Below, piece after piece: positions 1 through 11,570 of a stretch of 64,000 nucleotides of DNA (its first letter is position 1; every line of letters begins with the position of its first letter). This DNA is from Dermatemys mawii. Taxonomy: Eukaryota; Chordata; Testudines; Dermatemydidae. The stretch covers positions 59,746,858 to 59,810,857 of the forward strand of contig ML677334.1 in assembly GCA_007922305.1 (NCBI GenBank), written 5' to 3'. Under the pieces are notes generated by a model. That model was not told the origin of the DNA. It worked only from the letters and a program-made list of their open reading frames with translations, and made no database searches. The translations under genes were made by a program, and so were the position numbers.

Positions 1-96
1 TTTGTTGAACCCACCATAAGGAATGTCCTGGGACTAGGCATCTCAGAGCTTCCAGATCCTCAGAAGCCCTGCTATTTATGTGTCAGTGAGGAAATG

Positions 97-357
97 GCTG
101 GATGTACACTAGAAATGCTATGTTGGCGCCTCTGGTGAAGACACTCTATGCCAGTGGGAGGCAGTTCTACTGTCAGGATAATAAATCCACCTCCAGGAGA
201 GGCAGTAGCTATGTCAGTGGGAGAAGCTCTCTCACAGACACAGCACTGTCCACACCTGTGCTTAGGTAGGTGTAACTTACATTGCTCAGGTGGGTGGATT
301 ATTCAGACCCCTGAGAGACTTAAGTTATATTGAAGTAAGTGATAATGTAGGTCTAGC
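97..357. mobile_element. MITE, turtle/crocodilian type, decayed
   Basis: Non-coding. The stretch holds several short internal inverted repeats: two copies of a gccagtggga/gtcagtggga block alternate with their complements, and the right end reads gtgataatgtaggtctagc. This matches my memory of a common archosaur/turtle MITE whose ends read as gtctacac/gtgtagac. The left boundary is not sharp and no target duplication was found, so the superfamily is uncertain. The 61-codon frame inside it is a chance frame. Confidence 0.5.
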
Positions 358-663
358 TTTCATTGTTCATTTCCAGACTTTTTTACTTTTTGCATTTTTA
401 AGAAGTGTAGCGATTTTGGACAAAAGGTGTAATTCATTGGGAGTGTTAACAGCATTCAGTTGAAACACCTCTTCAACCTTAATTTTTAGCTGAAATTAAC
501 AGAAACTTCAAAGTTCAAATCCTGTGTGTAAAGCATCAGGGTGTTGATGCTGCAGTTAGAAGGAGCATATACTGATCATGTAAAGCTCCCAGAAATAGTC
601 AGTCACTTTTAGCTAAACATATTGAGTGAGATCCTTGCCCCACCAAATAAGAATTTTTCTGCT

Positions 664-680
664 ACATACATACATACATA
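664..680. repeat. (CATA)n microsatellite
   Basis: About four perfect cata units, lying directly against the 3' end of the neighbouring antisense CR1 copy. Confidence 0.8.
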
Positions 681-682
681 AC

Positions 683-880
683 TTAAGAACATAACATAAG
701 AATGGCTGTACTGGGTCAGACCAAAGATCCATCCAGCCCAGCATCCTGTCTACTGACAGTGGACAATGCCATGTGTCCCAGAGTGAGTGAATCTACCAGG
801 TAATGATCAAGTGATCTCTCTCCTTCCATCCATCACCCCTCTCTGAGGAACAGAGGCTAGGGACACCATTCCTTACCTAC
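683..880 (-). mobile_element. CR1 LINE 3' end, antisense
   Basis: The sequence begins aagaacataacataagaatgg and continues with the turtle CR1 3' UTR signature (tactgggtcagaccaaag, then catccagcccagcatcctg). It is a second copy of the sequence at 21,082, which carries CR1 reverse transcriptase further along. The copy is 5'-truncated at about 200 bp, as is usual for CR1. No coding part remains. Confidence 0.85.
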
Positions 881-1254
881 TGATTTCAATAGGACCAGGA
901 TTTCACCCTCTGATTTCTGAATGTGATAATGACCATTGTACTGTTTTTAAAGCAGGAGAGAAAGCTCAGCATTTGATTGCATAAGCACTCAGCTCAGTGT
1001 GAGTCTGCTCAGAATTCTGCAAACACACTAGACATGCTCAGAGGCTTAACACAGGTATTTGCATCATCACTCCTATATTAACATTACTTCATTTTCGTAG
1101 TATCACCCTTACTAGCAACATAATACCTGTCTGACCAGCCATGGCAAGACCAGTCAAAAGGTTCTTCCATTGGCACCACTAGGAGTTTGGGGAATAATAG
1201 TAATTATAATAATTGAAAAAATGTTAAAAAATGAAATATAGAATAATCATGGTG

Positions 1255-1440
1255 TTTTGCAGTTCAAGTACTAGACTGGGACTTAGAAGACCTAGGTTCA
1301 GTTCCTTGATCTGCCATAAACTGTCTGTCTAACCTTTGCAAATTACTTAATCTCTCTTTGTCGCCCCTCAGTAAAATGAGGCAATAATACTTTCTTCCAT
1401 CCTTTGCCTGTCTTGTCTGTTTAGAAGGTAAGTCAAATAT
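1255..1440 (+). repeat. MIR-type SINE
   Basis: Sense-oriented MIR pattern: a tRNA-like head (agtactagactgggactta, then gacctaggttcagttcc), then cttaatctctctttg and cagtaaaatgaggcaataat. Old and diverged. Such copies are amniote-wide. Confidence 0.65.
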
Positions 1441-3975
1441 TTAATAAATAATATGCACTAAAAAAGACGTCTCTGCCCACTGTTTCCCCTGCCCTTGCTC
1501 CTTTCCCCTTTAAATTTCCCTGTTCCTGCCCTTACTCCAACTCTCCTCTGCTTCAATCTTGACTTGCCCCAACAACCTTAAAACTACTGAGCTCTAAAAA
1601 TAAACATGGAACTGGCACAGCGTCTAGTTTTTACCCTGTAAAGGGAGAAGTGGCAGAGACTCCATGAAGTCCACTAGGGACTCTGCTGTTGCTATTCATT
1701 TTAGATGGAAGGTACTCAGATACTATGGTGATAGGCAGCAATTTAAAACCCTAAGCTAGTTAGGTCTATGCTTGTCCTGCACCTATAAAGGGATGCCAAA
1801 CTTGACTGAAGTCTGCAGTGGTATCACAATATTCATGTCTTTGCACTTGCTCCAAGTTCTGTAGCTGGGATGGAGGGGGGAAGGGGAAACACTTTTAAGC
1901 AGTGGCCCAATACTAAATCAGTACGGCTGCTGCCAGAGTAGTCTGGAGCATTGCTCCAGCTGTGTGATTACAATACCACTGAAATGTGACCCTTCAGCCT
2001 TCCGTCCAGGTAGAGGGGAGTCGGGCTAAATTTCAGTGAGTGGCTTTGCAACCTAGCACACAGGGTAACAACACTACTCAAATTTGACCTGGCAGACCCT
2101 CCATCCAGATGGAGGGGCAGCTGGGACAAGTGGTGTCATGAGCTGTGTACGGGCAGTCTGTTTTTGCACAGAAGAACCAGCCAAGAACTTGATTTCTGCA
2201 GGTACCTGCTCATGCACTGTGAGGGTAAGAGAGAGAGTGGAGACTCCCTGGCCAGAGTCCCTGCGGGAGGATGAGCGAATGAGCCTGGACTGGAACTTGA
2301 CTTCCCAAGAAGTATCTGAATTGGTGCCACTGCACTGATCCCTTCTCTTCCATAGTGAGTGAGAACTAGAAGTAGCACCTCACTTCCATCAGTGGAAAAC
2401 TGTTGCTTCTGAAAAAGCAGGGCTGTATCTTAATCTCAGCCACATAACAAATCATGAATAAATGCAGCAGTGACCCTAGGTACAGTGAGAACCTCAGGGA
2501 GGCTTCCAAGTAGAAAAAACTGTTTCAGTACATAGTGTCCCAATAGCTGAAGATTTGCCTTGGCCCAGCTTGTAAGTCTGTAAACAATCTACTATATTAA
2601 CATGCTGGCACGCATTCAGCCAATCCAACACACAGCTTTATTTCAGCAGGGAGAGCTCTTTTACAACCTACCATATGTCAGGGACTTTTCCAAGGCTAAG
2701 ATACTGTAGAACACATTTGCAGTCCCTGCTGTCTGTTTTGGCCTGATCCATTGCCCACTGTAGTGAATAAAAGGGTTTCTATTGACTGCAATGGGAATTG
2801 GATCAGGACCTATGATCACGTGCAAAAATATATATAAACACTTGCTTGGCACTTTCAATTGTTTCAGTGGGTTTTAAGGATACAGATTTTATCAGTTGTG
2901 TATATTAGTTGGATGATTTCAAGTGTATGTTCAGATGTGAGACATTTTTAAGCCTGTGTGCTGGTGTTTGCACCTGTAAAATTTGGGGAATGTGTATGTC
3001 TGCACAATTTTGTGCATCCAAATATGGAGGCCTTTTTATAAAATATAGTCCATGCATACCTGCCTGCTAGGGAATCTCCTGCATTGTGGTATTTTAGTCC
3101 TTCACTTTCTCCCACTACATTTTGCAATGCATCAAAAGGAGGAATTACCAGCTCTCTGCCAAAAATATAAATAAATTGTTTTACATGTAAAATCAGCTTA
3201 TTTTACTGACAAAATAGCGGAGAGACCATACAATGGCCTACTCCAGCCGAAATGAAGAGGCAAACTAGCACTGATCAAAATGTATTATTGGCAAAGCCTC
3301 CTGCTGTTCATAGATTTGAAAACAAACTAGAAAATGGAGGAGGTTGGGTCAGCCCCATTAATCCTTTGGTTGCTAGCTGGATTCCATTTTGACAGGCCCA
3401 TCAATGTGAAAGAAAGGAACAGGCCAAGGATTAGATCTGTCATAAACAAGGGCAGTTCCCATAGGGAGTTTCATTTGCTTACACATAATCTAAATTCATT
3501 GCTCCACACCTAGATATATTAGTTATCTGTTCTTCAGTGTACGTTGATGAACGAGGCAATAGCAAGGCCTCTGATCTCTATTGTGTAAGGGAGCAAATGA
3601 GCAGTAAAACCAGTCATATATAGCTGAAAATCACAGAAGGGAGTGGAGACAATGCATACCTTCTTTTCCTGAGGCCTAACAGCCCTATGATGCCACATTT
3701 CTAACATTAGAATACTTCTGGGATGATCAGTAGTGAGCTGGAGGGCACAGTGCCAAGGAATAGCCCCACTACACACAGTGGTGATGCTAAGCATGCCAAA
3801 GTCATGCCTATCAGAGACACTTGGATATCACATGTATAATTCTCACTCATTGCAGTGTTAATTTCTGATTTGTAGCTCCTATGCCATCAGTTGGAAGTAG
3901 TGCATACTTATGGATCAATGATAGCACGGTCATAGAGCCATCTGTGCTAACATGGGGATGGCGGGGCAAGATAAG
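1441..3975. other. No supported gene
   Basis: Ordinary AT-rich sequence. I see no exon with convincing splice sites and no intact repeat. Short frames at 2,084-2,378, 2,661-2,858 and 3,534-3,794 have no recognisable motif. The segment near 2,750-2,810 (attgactgcaatgggaattg) resembles a diverged sauropsid repeat also seen near 16,180. Confidence 0.6.
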
Positions 3976-3983
3976 GTATAGCC

Positions 3984-4200
3984 CAGTGGTTCTCAAACTT
4001 TTGTACTGGTGACCCTTTTAACATAGCAAGCCTCTGAGTGTGACCCCCCTTATAAATTAAAAACATGCTTTTATATATTTAACACCGTTATAAATGCTGG
4101 CGGCAAAGCGGGGTTTGGAGTGGAGTCTGACAGCTCACAACCCCCATAGAATAACCTCATGACCCCCTGAGGGATCCCGACCCCCAATTTAAGACCCCTG
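3984..4200. mobile_element. hAT (Charlie-like) MITE with target duplication
   Basis: The left end cagtggttctcaaactt is the typical hAT-Charlie terminal inverted repeat; the right end reads ggaggggtc-type sequence closing with ttaagacccctg. The 217-bp element has no coding capacity. It is flanked by gtatagcc (3,976-3,983) and gtatagac (4,201-4,208), an 8-bp target duplication with one mismatch, which is the hAT size. It needs a transposase supplied elsewhere. Confidence 0.85.
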
Positions 4201-4208
4201 GTATAGAC

Positions 4209-4984
4209 AGACTTGCTCTCTGCAGGGATGTGATCAGATTGGTGGGGTTAGGAGCTGGATTTCCCATGGATCCCTATGCTGTGTGTGATTACGAGGCTTT
4301 GTGAAATATAGGATCATAGAAGCCAAGAGTCCCATATTTATGTGTGGGAGTCTGTTGACACCACTGTAAAGTGTGGTAAACCATCTCTAGATGCCTAGAG
4401 TCAATGGAGCAGGAATTGTCCCTATCACCAAATCTAACATTTATCAACATTTTTAAAAAAAATGATGTTGAGGTTGAGCACACACAGTAAAGTGGAATTA
4501 AAATAAATGGAGCTGGATAAACTAGTTGCAGTGAATATTTATTCTGAAGATTTAACCCTTTTTCTCTTTGTGAATTATCTGTGAACAGACATCAGTGGTT
4601 ATGATTTGCTAGTCTAAATTCTTTAAAGAATGCTTCATATGAACACATTTCAGCCTATGAATTGCTCTCAAACTCTATGTGACTATTGCCATGATTTGCT
4701 GTTTGTGCTGTGATTGCTCACCTACATCAAAAGATACTGTTTTTGCTTCCCTCTTGGAAGACTGAGGCTTTATACATGGGAGGAGGGTTGAAATAAGATA
4801 GTTGAGATGAGAACATTTGTGTGAACACATAAGAGGCCTGTATCTGAGATGAGATGAAATGAGACAAATTAACTTACTTAAAAATAATAACCATATTTCA
4901 CATTGTTATAGCACCTGCTACCCAAGGAACTCAAAACACTCATTAAACATGAATTAATTTACCAACAAACACTCTCCAAGATAG
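4209..4984. other. No supported gene
   Basis: Intron-like or intergenic sequence. The only frame above 60 codons (4,289-4,483, minus) has no recognisable domain. Confidence 0.6.
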
Positions 4985-5140
4985 GTGCTATTATCCCCAT
5001 TTTAGAGAAGAGGAAGCTGAGGCATAGAGAAATTAAGGGACTTGTCCTTTGTCACAGAAAAGGTCTGTGATAGATCTAGAGGACTGAACTCAAGTCTCTC
5101 ACTTGCCCATTAACCACAGAACCATTCTTCATTTTCCAAA
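4985..5140 (-). repeat. MIR-type SINE, antisense
   Basis: Antisense MIR core and tail: ctattatccccattttag, gaagctgaggcatagagaaa and gggacttgtcctttgtcaca in the right order, then an accattaacc-like tRNA-region complement. Confidence 0.75.
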
Positions 5141-6456
5141 GTATTGACATCTGACATGCAACAAGACATGCAGTAGTAAAGTGATTTTATTTATTTTTTT
5201 CATTTTGCTTTTTTTATGAGTGCTCACCTAAAAAATTAAGATTCAAATGTAGGTGTCCCAAGGAACTTTCCACCCAGTGATGGTTAGTCCTCCACCTACC
5301 CATTCACTTTTCTGGAAAAAAAAATTGTGTAGATAGACCCTGTTAATTTTCATCTTCTTCAGGAGTGATGTTTTTGCTGATATTTCTGTAATCAAGTATG
5401 TTCTATTGATCTCTTTTCATTATGTTGCATTTCTGCCTCATTGGCTAAGAAGAACAAGCCATGAATAGCTGATCATTGCTCATCCTGGCCAAGGGAGATA
5501 ATCAAAGAGATGCTTAAATCTGTTTCCCATACAGTCTATTAATTTTGAACAATATCTTTATTTTTCCTCCTGGGAATATGACTTATTAATCAGAACTTCA
5601 AAAGAAAGATGGGGGTGGGGAGAAATAAGCTACCTATAATACAATATTGTGGGCCACATCCACAAATTGATTGTTTTACTCCAGTGTTACTCTGTTAATT
5701 GCAATGAAGTTGCCACTGTGTAAATCAGATTTTCTGTCTTTTTCTCAAAACAGTTTGGTTTGATTCATATACGGAAACATGAAAAGCATGTTTTAGTTCT
5801 TGTAAAATGCACGTGTCAAAGTTAGCAGAGGAAACCCCAAGCCTATTTCAAACGTAAAATAAACCATTTAGGGGTTTTGTGCACTTTTAGCGTTCTTGAG
5901 AGGGAAAATATGTTGTTTTGTAATGCTGCTAAATACATTTCCAAAAATCTGGGCTACTTTTTACCTAAGTTAAACAAAGCAACAGTCTAGTCTTCTATGC
6001 CTCCACTTCTCAAAAAATGTTTGTTAACAGAAGTAACTTGGTTATTTCACCATTTCCTATGTTCCTCTACATGTCAGATGTGTGTTTCATTAGCTAATTT
6101 GGGGGGTTTATTTGAACCTTCAGGGATCACATTTTCACAGTTTTCTGTACAACCATGGGGGCTAGAAATCTACTTGTTTTGTTTTGTTGTTTTTTAAGGA
6201 AAGCTGAGATTCTTTTGTAATCATTTTATGCCAGGAGAAGGGACTTTGAGAAAGACACCAAATATTATTAAACTCATTATAACATCATGAGACTTGGCAG
6301 CATTGGAGAAATATGCATAGATTAATATTATTCATATACAATTTGCCTGAAAGAGATAGGCTTTACAGCCCCTTCAAACAGATTAATGGCTCTTGTGTAA
6401 GGATTTCTATGCATGGAGCCCTAGAATGAGTGTAAGAAGACATTACTGATAGACAA
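5141..6456. other. No supported gene
   Basis: AT-rich sequence without repeats I can name and without exon-like segments. The 66-codon frame at 5,997-6,197 has no recognisable motif. Confidence 0.6.
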
Positions 6457-6690
6457 GGGGAAGTTACTCACTTTGCAGTAACTGAAGTTCTTCGAGATGT
6501 GTGTCCCTGTGGGTGTTCCACTCTAGGTGTCGGTGTGTCCCGGCGCTGTTGATCGGAGATTTTCAGTAGCAGTGCCTGGTCGGGATGCAGGGGCCCAGAT
6601 GGTATCTCCCATCTCATTGGAATCTTCCTGGGCTCCTGCGTCCCACACCCCCCGTCCGTTTCTTCTCTACCGTGGAGCGATCATGAATTA
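6457..6690 (-). repeat. DIRS 3' inverted terminal repeat
   Basis: Shared, in inverted orientation, with 10,490-10,735. The common block covers gagattttcagtagcagtgc, cctggtcggga, gatggtatctccc and tggaatcttcctgggctcct. The outermost part (6,457-6,523) differs from the other end and folds back on 6,718-6,784. Confidence 0.85.
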
Positions 6691-6696
6691 CTCCAA

Positions 6697-6830
6697 AGTA
6701 GAGGGGAGGTGGGTGGGGAGTGGAGCACCCACAGAGACACACATCTCGAAGAACTTCAGTTACTGCAAGGTGAGTAACTTCCCCTTCTTCTTCGAGTGCT
6801 GTCCCTGTGGGTGCTCCACTCTAGGTAAAT
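6697..6830 (-). repeat. DIRS internal complementary region
   Basis: Positions 6,718-6,784 are the reverse complement of 6,457-6,523 (67-bp arms, a few mismatches). Positions 6,788-6,825 repeat 6,488-6,527 directly (ttcttcgag, then ccctgtgggtg, ctccactctagg) and are inverted relative to 10,697-10,735. This region thus carries sequence complementary to both element termini, as known for the DIRS internal complementary region that templates circle closure. Confidence 0.75.
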
Positions 6831-6845
6831 GTGTAGCAGTTCCCA

Positions 6846-8066
6846 CTATGGTAGGTGGGACTTTGGAGATACAGCAGGAAGTACTGTGGAGAGCACTGTA
6901 TGGCCGACGATGGAGTCTGCCGAAGTATCTTGCGTGATAGCATAGTGTTTGGCAAACGTGTGTTCGGATGACCATGCAGCTGCTTTACAGATGTCAGAAA
7001 TGGGTACATTATGTAGGAAGGCTATGGAAGTTGATATAGCTCTAGTGGAATGAGTTCTAATGCCTTCAGGTGGTTGAATATTTTGTATACGGTAAGAGGA
7101 TCTGATGCAGTCAGAAATCCACTTGGACAGACGTTGTTTAGAGATAGTCATGCCTTTTGATCTTTTGGTGATAGAGACAAAAAGTCTTGGCGATTTACGG
7201 AAAGGTTTAGTCCTATCTAAGTAAAAGGCGATTGCTCGCCTGACGTCCAGAGTATGCAGGGTTGCCTCACGTGGAGTCTTGTGAGGCTTGGGATAAAAAG
7301 CAGGTAAGTCAATAGGTTAGTTGAGGTGAAAGGTGGATACCACCTTAGGGAGAAATTTAGGGTGTGATCTCAGAGTGACTTTGTCTTTAGAGAAGATTGT
7401 GTATGGGGGATGGGCCATCAAGGCACTTATTTTGCCTACTCTCCTTGCCGATGTTATTGCAACTAAGAAAGCTACCTTCATGGACATATGGAGAAGAGAG
7501 GAGGTAGCCAAGGGCTCGAATGGAGGTTTCATGAGAGTGTGGAGAACGAGGTTAAGGTTCCATGTAGCTGCCGGTGGGTGAATCTCAGAGTAGAGATTTT
7601 GTAATCCTGTAAGAAAGCATTTTATGGTGGGGTGGGTAAACAGTGGATAACCTTTTAACAAGTCATGGAAGGTGGTAAGCGCTGCCAGGTGTACTTTGAT
7701 GGAGCTGAGCGAAAGTCCGTCCTGTTTTAGTTTCAGGAGGTAGTCTAAAATGTCAGGAAGGTCCACCCTATTGGGCGTTAAATTATTATGTAAGCACCAG
7801 AGGGGGAAATGCTTCCACTTCTGCAGGTAAGTTTTCTGAGTAGAGTCTTTCCTACTGTGCAGGAGGACATGTAGTACTTGCTCAGAACAAGCTAATTCAT
7901 GGGTTTGGAACCATGAAGGCACCACCTTGTCAGGTGGATCTTGTGGAGGTGAGGGTGAAGAACCCAACCATTGTCCTGGGAAAGGAGATCTGGCCTTATG
8001 GGGAGAGCCCGTGGAGGACGGGAGGACATGTGGTGTGGGTAAGGGTACTACGTTTGTCTCGGCCAC
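6846..8066 (-). pseudogene. DIRS tyrosine recombinase, one in-frame stop
   Basis: The integrase equivalent of DIRS elements. From the Met at 8,066 the frame contains a SAM-like core-binding segment (STQKTYLQKWKHF, LKQDGLSLSSIKVHLAAL) and then the catalytic domain. The conserved first arginine lies in SARRVGKI; the H-x-x-R box is IRTHSTRAISTS; the nucleophile tyrosine is in FAKHYAI near 6,930. A single TAA at 7,317-7,319 interrupts the frame, with open sequence in the same frame on both sides, consistent with a CAA-to-TAA change. Downstream (7,316-6,846) the frame is open. All four catalytic signatures I can check are intact apart from the stop. It follows the RT-RNase H region directly, the usual DIRS order. 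Confidence 0.88.
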
Positions 8067-8096
8067 GCTGGGGCAATAAGTATGACCTGGGCCTTG

Positions 8097-9824
8097 TCAT
8101 CTATAATTTTCTGCAGAACCTTGTGTAGCAGGGGGATTGGTGGGAAAGCGTAGAGGAGAAAGTTGTTCCACAGGATGAGGAACGCGTATCCTAGGGATGA
8201 AGTCCCAACTCCTGCTCTGGAGCAAAAAAGGTGACATTTTCGATTCTGGGTTGTAGCAAAGAGGTCTATCGATGGTGTGCCCCAAAGGGAGAAGACCTGT
8301 TGAAGTATTTCGGGATGCAGTTCCTGTCAAAAAGTGCCTGCTGAGTGCATCGGCGGTAGTGTTGTGACAGCCTGGTAGGAAGGAAGCTATGATTTGTATT
8401 TGATGTAATATGCACCAATTCCATAAGCGGATGGCTTCCATGCAAAGGGAATGTGATTGGGCTCCCCCTTGTCTGTTGATGTAATACATGCATGCTATGT
8501 TGTCTGTTAAAACCTGAATAGATTTTCCCCTTATAAGAGGAAGAAAGTGAAGGCAAGCTCGCCTCACTGCTCTGAGCTCCAAGAGATTTATGTGTAGATG
8601 TGTCTCTGATGTGGACCACCGGCCTTGTGCCCTGTGTCCTCCAAGATGCTCTCCCCAACCGAATAGGGAGGCATCCATGGTAAGCATGAGTGTGGGGGTT
8701 TGTTGTTGGAAGAGAACTCCCCTGCAGAGGTTTTCTGGTCTTGTCCACCATTGTAGGGAAGCTTGAACATTGCGGGGAGGGGTTAGCAGCATCCCCAATG
8801 TGTGTTGGTTGGGCTTGAAGTTGGAGTTGAGCCAGCCTTGAAGACATCTCATGTGCAGTCTGGCATGCTGGACCACAAATGTGGTGGTTGCCATGTGACC
8901 AAGAAGCTGTAGGCAGATTCTTGCCTGCATCCTGGGACAAACAGAAAGCGTGTGTATCAGTTGCATGATAGCGAGGAATCTATGATTTGGGAGTGAAGCT
9001 CTGCTGTGGATTGAGTCCAGATGAGCTCCAATGAACTCGATCTGTTGAGTAGGTACCAGGGTACATTTTTGGACATTTATTTGGAGGTCAAGACTATGAA
9101 AGAGAGAAATGGTGAAGGTCGTAGCTTGAAGTGTCTCATTGTAGGAGTTGCCCTTGATGAGGAAATCATCGAGGTATGGAAAGAGCGTGATTCCATGTTT
9201 GTGGAGGTGAGCAACGACTACTGCTAGAGCCTTGGAAAAAACTCTTGATGCCGTGGAGAGTCCAAAAGGAAGAACACTGTATTGAAAATGGTCGTGACCT
9301 ATTGTGAAGCGGAAGAAACATCTGTGAGCTGGATGAATTGATACATGGAAATAAGCGTCCTGTAGGTTGAAGGCTGTGAACCAGTCCCCTTGGTCCAGTG
9401 CAGGAATTATTGTGCCCAGTGTGACCATCTTGAATTTTTGTATTTTCACAAATCTGGTCAGTCAGCGTAGGTCCAGAATAGGCCTCCATCCCCCGGTATT
9501 TTTCTGGGTTAGAAAGTAATGGGAGTAGAACCCTTTCCCTCAATGTTGTGTCAGCACAGTTTCCACTGCGCCTAGCTGTAGAAGGTGAGCTACCTCTGTA
9601 CGAAGTAAATGCTCGTGGGAGGGGTCCCTGAAGAGGGACGGGGAAGGGGAAAGGGTAGGAGGGTAGCATATAAAGGGGATAGAGTAACCGGACTGAACTA
9701 TTTTGAGGACCCAGCAGTCCTTTGTAATCCACTGCCAGGCATGTTGGAAACGCTGGAGGTGGTGGCAAAATGGGCAAGTAGGCAGTGGACTCAAAGGGAG
9801 GTCCTGCAGACCCTCGACCAACAT
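8097..9824 (-). pseudogene. DIRS reverse transcriptase-RNase H, two in-frame stops
   Basis: Copies the element RNA and removes the template. From 9,824: the pre-RT block (WQWITKDCWVLKIVQSGYSI), then LLQLGAVETV, a TGA at 9,540-9,542, then QKNTGGWRPILDLR, a TGA at 9,462-9,464, then the long open part from 9,449. RT motifs: LQDAYFHVSIHP (motif A Asp), LPFGLSTA and the active site PYLDDFLI. RNase H: LTMDASLFGWGEHL (Asp), LLELRAVRRA (Glu), VLTDNIACMYYINRQGG (Asp), TADALSRH (Asp). Near 8,240-8,075 the conserved linker APAWPRQT is read in a different frame, so there is a frameshift or overlapping-frame arrangement before the recombinase. All catalytic residues I can identify are present. Confidence 0.9.
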
Positions 9825-10489
9825 TTCAAAATCGTTGTTTATTGCTCGGTGAGTGGGAAGTGGTTGCTGGAGGTTGATTTTGCCTGCGCTTAGGGGGTCT
9901 AGCGTGATTCCTAGCTACGTCATATGGTTTGGGTTGAGGCCGGTAATACTGTCAGTGCCGAAGCACAGTGCGCCAGCGGCTTTGGGGCTGTTTTTATCCC
10001 AGGTTCTGTGGGTGCCGCCAATCTTGAAGGCGCCAAGGCAGAGTGCACAGCTGGCTTTGGGGGTATTTTTGCCTTGGAGGCGGTCGGTGCCACGGGGACC
10101 TTCCCAGCTTGGGAGGTCAGGTTCCTCTAGTGTCTGTCATAGGCACCTCAGAGGCTTGCGGAAAAGCTGAGGTGCCTGCCTGTGGCGCTGTCAGCACAGA
10201 GGGCAGGGGTCTGACAGGAGACCCTTTACCCGTATCAGTCTCTCTTCCATGAGACTGTGCCTCTTGTCCCTGCTCCAGAGTGGGTGAGGCATCGCTCCCT
10301 ATGGGGTCCATGGTGGTCGGGGAGCGGGTGGGAGTGGGTATAGCCGTACCCATCTCCGAAGGTGGCTGCAGGAGGAGAGAAGCGCTAAAGTAATTTTTTT
10401 TTCTTCTTCTTCTTAAACTGAGTAACTACACTAAAGGAAAAAGAATTAGGATGTAACTAACAACTATTTCTATTCTATGTTGAATTTTT
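9825..10489 (-). pseudogene. DIRS Gag-like region, weakly conserved
   Basis: Lies between the 5' terminal repeat and RT, where Gag is expected. The 78-codon minus frame at 10,117-10,353 is rich in Pro, Ser, Thr and Glu and has no zinc knuckle. The + strand holds repeated gccg/ggtgcc words, consistent with a repetitive Gag segment. Assignment is by position only. Confidence 0.4.
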
Positions 10490-10750
10490 TTCTATAGAGA
10501 CCAGGGAAGAGAGAGAGCACTGCCCTGAATTCCATCTTCAGACGAGGACGGTAGAGAAGGAACTGAGGGGTGTGCGGGACCCAGGAGCCCAGGAAGATTC
10601 CAATGAGACGGGAGATACCATCTGGGCCCCTGAGTCCCGACCAGGCACTGCTACTGAAAATCTCCAATCAAAGGCGCAGAGATGCACCGACACCTAGAGT
10701 GGAGCACCCACAGGGACAGCACTCGAATAAGAACTGTAGCTGCAACATTC
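10490..10750 (-). repeat. DIRS 5' inverted terminal repeat
   Basis: Reverse-complement partner of 6,500-6,690. Recognisable + strand blocks: gaggaagattcc-type spacer, gagacgggagataccatctg, gcactgctactgaaaatctc and cctagagtggagcaccc. Its outer tip (aagaactgtagctgcaac) is unlike the left tip. Confidence 0.8.
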
Positions 10751-11029
10751 CTTTTCCTTAACTCTAACTGGACAGTTACATTTTGACTTTAAATTAGGCA
10801 ACCGAGACAATCTTCACGGCATGACTTACCTGCTAAACATTCTCACCCACAACATCACTGATAAATCTTTTCTTGCTGGGCATTTTAGTTTTTATGCTGC
10901 ATTCCCTAGTTTGAAAACCATTCCAGTATTTCTGTTTTATGCTGGCTCATTTCCTGCCCATTTGAGGCTGTCAAACAGAGGGGGGCTTTATTGGGTAAGG
11001 CCAAACCAAATCACCCTCCCCCATGGGCT

Positions 11030-11570
11030 GCAGGTATCAAAAGCAAGGGAAGGCTCAGCCTGTATGGCCCTGCCCACACTCCACCCCCAGCCCTCCTCCT
11101 GCTTCCTGCCACACTCCGCCGCAGACAGTGGCACCAGAACCGGGGGAGCCAAGAGGGGACGCTGTGGCAGACCTTCTACCTGCCTGTGGTGCGGGGGACC
11201 CGAGAGCAGCCCCCAGCTTGTGACTCTGCTCCTGGACCCTTGCCCGGGGCAGGTAGAGAGTCTGTGCCTCGGCTTCCCACAGCTTCCCACATGGCTCTTA
11301 CCCTGGCCAGGTTGCTGCTCCCAGGCCCCACCCGCCCCGCCCAGAGCCGGGTCAGGGTAAGAGCCATGTTGGTAGCTCTGGGGACATGCCCAGGGCTGGG
11401 GACATGGGAGGTGGGAACACAGGCTGGGGGCTGCTTTCAGCTCTTCCCACCCTGCTCTGGCTTCTGGTTTGGCTGGGGGCAGGGCCTCCTGGGGAAGGGG
11501 CAGGGCCTCAGGGGAAGAGGAGGGGCAGGCAGGTGGCCTCTGGAAGGTGGGGCTCCCTAACCCCCTACTT
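11030..11570. repeat. GC-rich repeat, probably non-autonomous DNA transposon
   Basis: A sharply bounded GC-rich block inside AT-rich flanks. It contains ttgcccggggcagg, two opposed copies of a cttaccctggccagg/gggtcagggtaag motif, and a tail accccctacttttgag resembling the start of the 42,370 block (ctcccccactttttac). Open frames on both strands (up to 189 codons) result from base composition and carry no domain. Class uncertain. Confidence 0.5.

Larger units (their letters stand above)
6457..10750 (-). mobile_element. DIRS-family tyrosine-recombinase retrotransposon, nearly full length
   Basis: DIRS elements copy RNA to circular DNA and integrate with a tyrosine recombinase instead of a DDE integrase. 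All parts are visible here on the minus strand, 5' end at the right: an inverted terminal repeat (about 10,490-10,750), a poorly conserved Gag region, reverse transcriptase plus RNase H (9,824-8,097), tyrosine recombinase (8,066-6,846), then the 3' inverted repeat and internal complementary region (6,457-6,830). The two terminal repeats are inverted relative to each other and alike: the left 6,540-6,680 block reappears reverse-complemented at 10,520-10,690. Three in-frame stops and at least one apparent frameshift make this copy non-autonomous, but decay is light. No clear target duplication is expected for DIRS. About 4.3 kb. Confidence 0.92.

Noticed and set aside
7333..8128. Plus-strand frames inside the DIRS recombinase region
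   Set aside because: Antisense shadows of the minus-strand recombinase, whose catalytic motifs are clear.
9609..10252. Plus-strand frames of 68-105 codons
   Set aside because: Antisense to the DIRS RT and Gag regions; no domain.
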